The notes under the pieces were generated by a model. It ran no database searches. It was not told the origin of the DNA and saw only the letters and a list, made by a program, of their open reading frames with translations. Shown here piece after piece: positions 8,570 to 15,190 of a DNA stretch of 15,739 nt. The first letter of the stretch is position 1. Every line of letters starts with the position of its first letter. This DNA comes from Larix sibirica (taxonomy: Eukaryota; Streptophyta; Pinopsida; Pinales; Pinaceae). The stretch lies in contig NWUY0300030537.1 in the NCBI GenBank assembly GCA_004151065.3, positions 5,638 through 21,376 of the forward strand. The letters are read 5' to 3'. A program made the translations under genes and the position numbers.

Positions 8570-9560
8570 ACAAAAATGTAGCAAAGTATATTCTAGTATG
8601 GCTTTTTACTTGAAAATTCATTTAGCAACACACTTTTCTCCACAAATTATATACAAATTATATACCAGGCTAAAATATTATCTACATTATATGTGCATAT
8701 ATATAGTTGGATATTTGCTTGAGTTCCAATTTATATCAAGACTTATATGGCAATTATATGGAAAAATACAAGTATATGTATGGAAACAGGAAGAAAGAAC
8801 CTAAAACATATTTATATTAAAATAGTTTTAATAATATACAAATTCACCACTCTGTTTTTTGACATTCAATATTTGAATAAAAAAAAACAAATTTACGTTA
8901 TTTCATCTCTACTACTGAATGCTTCATTATAATCTTAACTTTCAATCAAAATTACATATATACAAGCTTGCTAAATTCCATGACATGATCTAAAAGGTTT
9001 TCATGACACTATCAAAAAAAGTAACCCTCCTAAATTATCAAAAACATAACTAGTAGATAAAAAAAAACCCTTCTAACTCACTGTTTCACAATAAAAAACT
9101 AATTTAAATTACTATCATATTATATATATATATATATAACAACCATCATACCAAGTAGACAAGATATCATTCTAATAAGCCTAATATGAACTATGTGCTA
9201 TGAATTTCTTCATAATGAAGTCACTCCTTCAATTCAATACTTTTTTATGAATTTATAATAAAAGCATTTAATTTTGTAAATGAAAAGTTTTTTAAATTTT
9301 ATATTTAGAATATCATTACTTTAGACTTTCTTCACCAAGGAAATATAATTTTTATGAAATTAATATCTTAATTTTTTTTACAAAGTATAAAGTTCAATAT
9401 AACTATTATGACGTTTAAATCAGTAAGCATCATAAAGTTTAAATGAAAAACGGCCCAACGTAGTTTATGGAGGCAGAATTGTAGACACATGCCCTCAAAT
9501 AAAGGTTACAGTCGGTTACTATTTACTACGAAAATCTAAAAGAATAATCTTTATGACCTA
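8570..9560. other. AT-rich spacer with TA microsatellite
   Basis: This is about 1 kb of AT-rich DNA. A pure TA run covers about 9121-9138. No protein similarity is found on either strand, and short open frames here have low-complexity Ile/Tyr/Lys translations typical of AT-rich noncoding DNA. Composition changes toward higher GC from about 9440, just before the exon candidate at 9616. Confidence 0.5.
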
Positions 9561-9615
9561 GTGCCGACGCGTATGTAAGCATGCATTGCTTACAAGTTAC
9601 AACTGTCACTTATCA

Positions 9616-9811
9616 ATGGAGGAACTTGGAAGCACTTTGCAAAGATACCTGCACGGCCAGGCCATCTCTCTGAACACAAAACAAACCATGGATATCTATC
9701 TGAACACAATACAATACAAAACCAGTGTAGAAACGGAGCCTTTGGAGAGGAATATCGATCTATTCAATCTTTCCTCAAGCCCCAGTGCAGGCCATATCAT
9801 CGCATGGAAAG
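9616..9811 (+). CDS. Weak first-exon candidate, unknown protein
   Basis: An ATG at 9616 (context TCAATGGAG, G at +4) opens a frame beginning MEELGSTLQRYLHGQAISLN and containing NIDLFNLSSSPSAGHIIAW. It stays open to a GT at 9812 in the context GGAAAG|GTAACG, which fits a plant splice donor; unspliced, the frame continues to a stop at 9874-9876. GC content is clearly higher than in the flanks, and codon use looks less random than in the spacer. I do not recognise the protein and cannot find a convincing second exon. It could be a real gene's first exon, a captured exon, or chance. Confidence 0.2.
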
Positions 9812-9989
9812 GTAACGACTGCCCAGAATCTACACCCACATATAAGTTTCAGCTTTTTTGCGCTTACAGTAGATAATTATTTTAAGTGTTAAAATCGATT
9901 TTCAGTCTTCAACAGTGTAATTGCTAGTTGCTATTTTAAGTGTAATTGCTAGCTGCTATTAAATTTATGCCTACATTTATATAATTATA

Positions 9990-10130
9990 GACAGGGAGAA
10001 ACAAAGAGCCTACATATATATGCCTAGTTGCTAGTTGAGAACGGGTAACTATTGACAGGAGAAACAAAGAGCCTACATATTGTTTTTTATTTATAGTTGA
10101 AAGAACTGGTATAGACAGGGAGAAATATAA
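9990..10130 (+). repeat. Three spaced copies of a GACAGGGAGAAA motif
   Basis: GACAGGGAGAAACAAAGAGC followed by CTACATAT starts at 9990. The same phrase with one G missing starts at 10054, and a shorter copy (GACAGGGAGAAATATA) starts at 10114. Spacing is 64 and 60 bases. Just upstream, GTGTAATTGCTAG(T/C)TGCTATT is also present twice (about 9915 and 9940). This is a decayed local repeat cluster of unknown origin. Confidence 0.7.
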
Positions 10131-10159
10131 TTAGTTTAGACCCAAAAAAACTCACATTT

Positions 10160-10550
10160 ATCTCATACTAGATGAGAGGAGTGATAAGACCTTCCTTGCA
10201 TGTACAATTTATTTCTCGCAAGAAAGCCAAACTGTATCAACGCACTTTTGGTCGTATCCCTAAGGCCTGGCATTTTGTAATCCACTCCTCAGCTCCATGT
10301 GGACTGCGAATTCAAGATAGCTTACAACTCGCGGCAGCGCTCTTTGTTTTTATTATTCCACTACACAGCTATCCCTGCAATGGACTTCGCTGCAGCCTGG
10401 GCCTCTGCCTTGACAGTAAACTTCATAAAAAAATTACAGATACTTAAACAACGGAATATGCGCCACGAGATTGCCAGGCTGCTTGATGGCAATTTGAATT
10501 TGTGGGCATATTGGAATGTTTTAATGCTTTATCAAAGATAGTTTTATGAG
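10160..10550. other. GC-richer segment with two short overlapping open frames, unidentified
   Basis: Two plus-strand frames overlap here: 91 codons from 10172 and 80 codons from 10299. The second ends with QILKQRNMRHEIARLLDGNL, which looks protein-like, but I cannot assign it to a family. The minus strand has stops throughout. Composition is distinct from the AT-rich flanks. It may be an exon fragment or transposon-derived. Neither frame has enough support to call a gene. Confidence 0.2.
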
Positions 10551-10994
10551 GTTTTTACCATGACTGTCAAGGTTAGGAGTAGTCTCCGAGGGCAGAAAGG
10601 AGGGCTCTACGAATCAGCTGTGAAGCTCAATAATTAGCAAGAGCATGCTTTTGTGAGAGAGCTAGACCAATATTCGACAAGAGTCGGACTAGGGTGACTA
10701 GGGTGTGGGTTAGTCGAAGTTAGGTCCATGCCATATTCATCTCATTCATCCCTCCCCTAAAACCGAAATCCCTGAAAAGTCAGGGGACCACAGGAACCCT
10801 CAGCTCATACTGATCACGAACTGTCAAACTGACTGATTAATGACAGCAAACTTGAAGCTTGGAATCGTCTGAACTCTGAAGGCCCTCGTAATCTCCCAGT
10901 CATTAATGCAATATCAATTAGAAGGCAAATATGATCCTGGTTTCTTCATTCTGTGTTTGATCGTCCCTGTGTGTTTGGCCTTCCCTGTGTACAT
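10550..10994. other. Unassigned flank of the LTR complex
   Basis: About 445 bases of moderate GC content lie directly 5' of the first LTR. No ORF, RNA gene or recognised element is visible. It contains CTTTTGTGAGAGAGCTA at about 10648, a 17-base exact match to 8545-8561 beside the LINE fragment. The five bases before the LTR are TACAT (10990-10994); I find no matching duplication at a clean 3' boundary because that end is rearranged. Confidence 0.35.
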
Positions 10995-11240
10995 TGTTGG
11001 AATGTAATTCCAACAAGCAAATTATATGCATTTAATGTAGTAGGTATAGACTTCGTTGTGGTCGGTAAAGGAAGAACCCTGAAGCTAGAAGAACGTGTGA
11101 TTGTATGCTATTTGCATTGTAATTGGTTCCGGACGTGTGATTGTATGCTATTTGCATTGTAATTGGTTCTGTGCTGAAGCGCCCTAATACATGTACATTT
11201 TGTCTTGTGTTCTAATCAGCAGCTCCTCCAATTTTTGTCA
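10995..11240 (+). repeat. LTR 1 (plus strand), 246 bp
   Basis: The LTR starts TGTTGGAAT with a 9-base inverted partner ATTCCAACA three bases later, and ends TTTTTGTCA just before the PBS at 11241. TG and CA termini fit a copia LTR. Compared with the minus-strand copy it lacks the central block that contains CTATAAAG, and instead carries a 40-bp tandem duplication (11093-11132 and 11133-11171). In the first 96 bases I count 12 differences from LTR 3 and 22 from LTR 2. Confidence 0.8.
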
Positions 11241-11252
11241 TGGTATCAAAGC
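11241..11252 (+). other. Primer-binding site matching initiator tRNA-Met
   Basis: TGGTATCAAAGC directly follows the CA end of LTR 1. It differs by one base from the plant copia PBS TGGTATCAGAGC, which is complementary to the 3' end of initiator tRNA-Met and primes minus-strand cDNA synthesis. Its exact placement confirms the LTR boundary. Confidence 0.85.
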
Positions 11253-11261
11253 ATCAGGACT

Positions 11262-11520
11262 GGGATTAACTCCTTCACCAGAGGCTCAGGGTCATGAAAA
11301 TAATTGTTTGATAATCTATTGTAGGTGTAGGTGTAGATTAGCCTAGGAGGTAGGAGTAGATACTATAAAGTGACAATATTCAGCCTGCTGCATGGGATTA
11401 ACTCCTTCACCAAAGGCTCAGGGTCGTGAAAATAATTGTTTGATAATCTACTGTAGGTGTAGATTAGCCTAGGAGGTAGGAGTAGATACTAGAAAGTGAC
11501 AATATTCAGCCTGCTGCATG
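11262..11520 (+). repeat. 132-bp tandem duplication in the internal domain
   Basis: GGGATTAACTCCTTCACCA starts at 11262 and again at 11394. Each unit runs through AATATTCAGCCTGCTGCAT. The second unit is about 6 bases shorter because one GTAGGT repeat is missing in the GTAGGTGTAGGTGTAG run. Other differences are few, so the duplication is younger than the split between the LTR copies. The minus-strand element (14347-14460) shows only one copy of this region. Confidence 0.9.
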
Positions 11521-11671
11521 CCATTTAATGCAGCTGCAGCAGGCCTGTTGACCATTGGATCTCAAGAGCAGAGCAGGCCTGTTGACCGTTGGATCTCAAA
11601 CTTCTAGAGATCCAACGGTCAACAAGCCTGCTGCAGCTGCCTTAAATGGCATGCAGCAGGCTGAATATTGT
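11499..11671. repeat. Large nearly perfect inverted repeat (65-bp arms)
   Basis: The left arm 11499-11563 is the reverse complement of the right arm 11607-11671 at 62 of 65 positions. The spacer 11564-11606 contains a second copy of part of the left arm (11573-11597). That copy pairs with 11607-11631 at 24 of 25 positions, leaving only a 9-base loop (11598-11606), so two alternative hairpins share one right arm. No target-site duplication is evident at its edges. It could be a foldback insertion, a cDNA template-switch product, or a structured RNA in the element's transcript. Confidence 0.9.
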
Positions 11672-12937
11672 TCGCCATGTAGGTTTGTGAGCATTGACAG
11701 ATCTAGTGCAAGCATGGAAGGAAGTGCCACCGTTGGACAAACCCCCTTGCTGCTGTGAGAATGAGTGCAGTCGAGCTTTGTTCTCCCATTGTTTGACCTT
11801 GTCATTGGTCAAGTTAGTTGCTACTAATTTTGTGCTCCAGCACTCGTTCATTAAAGGTTGAGCTTTAATCCTTGAGAGCACCCCTTGAGCTGCAGCTCCA
11901 CCGTTTGCGTGATTTTCTACCCGTTCCCTTTCTGTAGGTAAAGCGGGAGGGGTATGTGCCATCTATCAGTCCTACCTAGCTCTATCCGCCATCGAAGTGA
12001 GAGCCTGCACATGTCCTATGATGAAGGATAGCCACCGGTAGTATGCTGGAGATCTAGTGTGAGTTGAGAATTTGCTAGGGGTTTGTGCAGTATAGAAGTT
12101 GTTGCCTTTGAAGCTGAGATTCAGAATTCCATTTGATCGTGGTTTGAGAAGTTGTGTGCCCCCTCTTTTGTTGTAAAGGCTGCATAAGGAGCTGTAGTCT
12201 CCGTGTAGTAAAAAAAAGGAAGCCAAGTGCTGGTGGTCAGCTACAAGGAAAGAAACCCAGCTTGAAGTGCTGTGAAGTTCATGGTAGAAGTGGACCCCTA
12301 TTTAGTTGTGGAGACTTGTCGGTGGAAGAGAGAAATTCTCATGGATTGGAGAGCTTGTGCTCCATGCGCATCTATTAGTCCTCCTCTTGATATTTTTGAC
12401 TGGACACCAAGCTTGTGTAGTTGATTGTGTAGCCTATGCAGCCTGCAGCTACAACCTGTATTTGTTGCTGCATAGAAGAGGAGTCACTACCTTTGAAAGT
12501 TTGTCTGGCAGTTGAGAGGAGCAGCCGTAGGACAGTGAGAAGCCTACACATATTTGGGTCTGACCTTTTTGTCTTTGACTCTAGCGAAGGCTCTGAATGG
12601 CATGACTGTGATTTTTATTATATCTAAGTTTGACAATGATTATGAGTGTGCAAGTGTGAAACCAGCTGAAGCTGTAATAAATTTATTTTTTTTAATTTAT
12701 TTTTCTTGTATCTACATATCAATCAAAGTATGGGTATGTAATTTGTTTGAGGTGCATGGTCTGTTGTACCTGACACATAGTGTTTTTATCCAATTGCCTT
12801 AGTCATAGGTTGGCCTTAGTCACAGGCTTGTTTCCCTAAGGTTGTTGTAATCCTTCTTTTGTAGGCATACTTGTAGTGCAGTAGCACTGTATGAATCTCT
12901 CATAGACAGAGACCATTTTGGAGATATGAAATCTTCG
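11672..12937 (+). other. Non-coding internal domain of the LTR element
   Basis: About 1.27 kb lies between the hairpin and the 3' purine tracts. Frames on both strands are short (the longest about 106 codons, minus strand, 11642-11962), overlap each other, and show no zinc knuckle, protease DSG/DTG, integrase or RT motif. GC content is near 45 percent by eye, higher than the AT-rich spacers. I interpret it as non-coding internal sequence of a non-autonomous element. Confidence 0.55.
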
Positions 12938-12952
12938 ATTCAGGGGGAGTTG
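12938..12952 (+). other. Upstream purine tract (CAGGGGGAG)
   Basis: TTCAGGGGGAG lies about 160 bases before the terminal PPT. The same motif is present at the matching place in the minus-strand copy, where it is tandemly duplicated (14896-14967). Its conservation between diverged copies suggests a role such as an additional plus-strand priming site, or descent from an ancestral PPT. It is not followed by an LTR start. Confidence 0.5.
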
Positions 12953-13095
12953 CTAGTTGAACCCCTTGTAATAGGCTCTTTGGAATTCCAAATAAAAAAG
13001 CAGAGGCAAACCCAAAAAAGAAGACTATAATAGCAGAGTAGAAAGTAGAATCATTAGTTTTTTGAGATGTAAATGACTATGCAATTGTTGGAATT

Positions 13096-13104
13096 ATGGG
13101 GGAG
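13096..13104 (+). other. Polypurine tract before LTR 2
   Basis: ATGGGGGAG is followed immediately by TGTTGGAAGG, the start of LTR 2. This is the expected plus-strand primer site for an LTR retrotransposon, and it defines the 3' end of the 1864-base internal domain. The matching site in the minus-strand copy is less pure (ACAAGGGAG in element orientation). Confidence 0.8.
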
Positions 13105-13216
13105 TGTTGGAAGGTAATTCCAACAAGTAAATTGTATGCATTTAATGTGGTAGATGTAAGTATAATCGTAGTAGGTAAAGGAAAAGATGGAAAGCTAGAA
13201 ATAGTTGGAATCCTCT
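13105..13216 (+). repeat. LTR 2 left part (plus strand)
   Basis: It starts TGTTGGAAGG with the same ATTCCAACA partner as LTR 1 and aligns without gaps to LTR 1 for 96 bases (74 identical). After GAATCCTCT at 13208-13216 the LTR alignment stops, and resumes near 14232-14244 with TCTAGAAACCTCTTGG. The similar GAATCCTCT and GAAACCTCT at the two edges may be remnants of a target-site duplication (CCTCT exact). Confidence 0.7.
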
Positions 13217-14239
13217 ATATTTGTCCTAAAATTTGTACTGACTGATAAAGTACAAAGCTTAGTCACCTCAAGTTGAATAGATTTGGATTTTGAAGATAAG
13301 TAATGTAGGGGTCACTAGATCAATGCAAAAAGCACAAGACAACTGAAAACATCAGATTCTAATAATAACATTGGATAATTGGACTAAAGCAAAATTGATG
13401 TAAAAAATGTCTCAAGGTCAAGGCTTACTGATCATGTGTGGAACAAACAGTTCATTCACACATAGCATTAAAACACCATATTCAGAAAAAACATTCTAAG
13501 CATGCAATCTGAGATACTTAATCATAGCACGAGCATTTATAATTAAAACATCATTATAAATCATTTCATGGCCATAATCAGTTTACACAAAACCACAAGG
13601 TACTCAGATTTAATGACAGACAAAACCTGAGTCATAAAGGACAAAGTCTCTTCAGATTGCAAGTTTCCAAAGGAAATTACAAAGTATATGTCTTAGATCT
13701 GCAAAATTTGGACTCTTGACCCTTCTGCAAAACTCATAGCCTCTTGGATGGAACCCCCTTTTCACTCCAAAATCAAAGAATTTATAAACTAAAAATAGAA
13801 AAGATCTCTAATTTATGCAAGAAGCCTAGAATTGTTGAGATCAATTATCTTTGAATTTGTAATCTGGAGTTTATTCCTTGATCGATAATCTTCAACTATC
13901 AAGTGCCCTGCCACCTATACATTCATTGTATTCATACCTTGAAATGCTAAGAATAATCCTTTCCCTGCTGATGATCCCCTGCCTCTGGATAATTTGCAAG
14001 AAATTTGGATCTGCTCGATCTTCAAAATCTGTAGGAATCAATCTTTTCCTTTAAAGCCCATTGCAATAAATGCTTCATTTCAGCAATGGGGGTTAGATTT
14101 CATAGGTGAGATTAACCCTCCTTCAAGTGGACAGCATAAATGGATCTTAACAATCACTTTCAGATTGCATTTATCTATGATGTCTGGGATTTACACTTCC
14201 GTAGTCTAGGTACAAACTCTAGTGCAAACACTCTAGAAA
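13217..14239. mobile_element. Insert of about 1 kb inside LTR 2, partly Ty3/gypsy
   Basis: This interval breaks LTR 2, has no counterpart in LTR 1 or LTR 3, and carries a gypsy integrase fragment near its right side. The left 700 bases are A-rich and unassigned. The edges share CCTCT (13212-13216 and 14240-14244), consistent with a 5-bp target duplication, but the insert does not have clean TG...CA ends. It may be a truncated gypsy copy or a rearranged piece. Confidence 0.5.
13994..14209 (+). pseudogene. Ty3/gypsy integrase fragment
   Basis: The frame contains FPLKPIAINASFQQWGLDFI, then GEINPPSSGQHKWILT. This is the highly conserved start of the integrase core in a plant gypsy lineage ('PL.PI....PFQ.WGLDFIGEI.PPSS.QH.WILTATDYFTKW'). 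The first catalytic Asp is the D in GLDFIG. A preceding KICRNQ resembles the last Cys of the HHCC zinc-binding motif. After WILT the expected ATDYFTKW is replaced by ITFRLHLSMM and homology stops, so only about 45 residues survive. The ATG at 13994 is incidental. Confidence 0.8.
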
Positions 14240-14331
14240 CCTCTTGGAGGCAAGAAAATTGTTATAAATACGAGTAGTTGAATGACATTTGCATTGTAAT
14301 TAGTTCATACAAAGTAGATTTTGTGTTGTGT
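14240..14331 (+). repeat. LTR 2 right part (plus strand), truncated
   Basis: CCTCTTGG, TTATAAATA (TATA-box-like, 14262-14270) and ATTTGCATTGTAATTAG align in order with the middle of LTR 3 (CCTCTTGAATG, CTATAAAG, ATTTGCATTATAATTA). The segment ends in GTAGATTTTGTGTTGTG near 14330, about 35-40 bases short of the expected TTTTTGTCA terminus. The missing end coincides with the inversion junction. Confidence 0.65.
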
Positions 14332-14346
14332 ACATACACAGAACTT
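14331..14346. other. Inversion junction between plus LTR 2 and minus internal sequence
   Basis: To the left, sequence aligns to plus-strand LTR U5. From about 14347 rightward it aligns in reverse complement to the start of the internal domain. The roughly 16 bases between (TACATACACAGAACTT) match neither and may be filler DNA. This is a head-to-head breakpoint and not a clean integration site, because LTR 2 lacks its CA end. Confidence 0.6.
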
Positions 14347-14459
14347 CACTTTCTACTCCTACTTCCTATGCTAATATACACCTACACCTATAGTAGATTA
14401 CCAAACAGTTCTTTTCATGATCTTGGGCCTCCTGTGAAGGAGTTAAGCCCAGCCCTGAC
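14347..14459 (-). repeat. Internal domain 5' end, minus-strand copy
   Basis: The reverse complement follows the PBS with CTTAACTCCTTCAC, then ATCATGAAAAGAACTGTTTG, then GGTGTAGGTGTA, then GTAGGAGTAGA. It aligns with 11262-11380 of the plus copy. Only one unit of the 132-bp duplication is present before the junction. Confidence 0.85.
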
Positions 14460-14471
14460 GCTATGATGCCA
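14460..14471 (-). other. Primer-binding site of the minus-strand copy
   Basis: In element orientation the site reads TGGCATCATAGC, directly after the LTR terminus TTTTTGTCA. It has two changes from the TGGTATCAAAGC of the plus copy and so is a weaker match to initiator tRNA-Met. Confidence 0.75.
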
Positions 14472-14739
14472 TGACAAAAATTGGAGGATGAGCATATTAG
14501 AACATGAGACAAAATCTACTTGTATTAGGGTGCTTCAGCACCAGAATAGTTAATTATAATGCAAATAGCATACAATCACATGTCTTTATAGCAGCATATG
14601 ACATTCAAGAGGATTCTAGATAATTCCAGTCGTTTCCAATTATTTCTAGGTTTAGGGTTCTTCCTTTATCTACCACAACTATGTCTACACCTACTGCATT
14701 AAATGCATATAGTTTTCTTATTGGAATTACCTTCCAACA
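14472..14739 (-). repeat. LTR 3 (minus strand), 268 bp, complete
   Basis: In element orientation it runs from TGTTGGAAGG (plus position 14739) to TTTTTGTCA (plus position 14472). It includes CTATAAAG (14591-14584), a TATA-box candidate absent from LTR 1, and the ATGTGATTGTATGC block that is duplicated in LTR 1. It is the best-preserved full LTR of the family here. Uniquely, it has element-internal sequence on both sides. Confidence 0.8.
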
Positions 14740-15190
14740 CTCCCTTGTAATTCCAACAATCTCATACACTCAATTACATCTCAAAAACTTTGTGATTTTG
14801 CTTTCTACTCTATTGTTCAGTCTTCTTCTTTGGGATTTCTTCTGCTTTCTTTTTTTTTGGACTTCCAAAGAGTCCAATACATATGGTACAACCAACTACT
14901 CCCCCTGAATAAAATATTTCATATCTCTGAACTACTCCCCCTGAATCAAATATTTCATATCTCTGAATTGGTCTCTGTCTATGAGAGATTCACATAGTCT
15001 TGTTGCACTACAACTATGCATCCAAAAGACGGCTTACAACAACCTTCAGGAAACCTGTGACTAAGGCCATCCTATGACTAAGGATTTTGGACCAGAAAAA
15101 ACTGAGGTGTAAGGTACAACCGATAATGCACCTCAAACAAATTACATGCCCGTAATTTCATTGATAAATAGATACAAGAAGGAAAATTCT
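14740..15190 (-). repeat. Internal domain 3' end, minus-strand copy
   Basis: The reverse complement aligns with about 12690-13104 of the plus copy. Shared blocks include TTCTTGTATCTA, GTAATTTGTTTGAGGTGCAT, ATGAATCTCTCATAGACAGA (slightly altered), GATATGAAAT, ATTCAGGGGGAGT, GAAGAAGACT, GAGTAGAAAG and TTTTTGAGATGTAA, then a decayed PPT and the LTR start. Beyond about 15190 the two copies no longer align, so the copy is truncated or belongs to a diverged subfamily. Confidence 0.8.
14896..14967 (-). repeat. 36-bp tandem duplication of the upstream purine tract
   Basis: CTACTCCCCCTGAAT starts at 14896 and again at 14932, each followed by AAATATTTCATATCTCTGAA. In element orientation this doubles the CAGGGGGAG tract seen once at 12938 in the plus copy. 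The two units differ at one base (ATAAAA versus ATCAAA). Confidence 0.9.

Larger units (their letters stand above)
10995..15190. mobile_element. Compound of non-autonomous copia-like LTR elements with an inverted, LTR-sharing copy
   Basis: One LTR family occurs three times: plus at 10995-11240, plus from 13105 (split by an insert) and minus at 14472-14739. PBS and PPT motifs lie where expected. The plus-strand internal domain (11241-13104, 1864 bp) has no gag-pol domain that I can detect, so any movement would need proteins from an autonomous relative. The minus-strand LTR has internal-5' sequence on its PBS side and internal-3' sequence on its PPT side. The order is therefore LTR - internal - LTR (interrupted) >< internal-5' - LTR - internal-3'. 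Confidence 0.75.

Noticed and set aside
11555-11962. Short overlapping frames on both strands in the LTR-element interior
   Set aside because: They span a large inverted repeat, which mirrors open frames between strands. No domain is present.
12938-12960. CAGGGGGAG as the terminal PPT with an LTR starting after it
   Set aside because: The following TTGCTAG does not match any LTR start, while ATGGGGGAG at 13096 is followed exactly by the family's TGTTGG terminus.
14331-14346. Clean autointegration junction
   Set aside because: Autointegration joins an intact LTR terminus to an internal site. Here the LTR lacks its last 35-40 bases.
14681-14908. 75-codon plus-strand frame
   Set aside because: It is antisense to LTR 3 and the adjoining internal 3' end, with a low-complexity Phe/Leu-rich translation.
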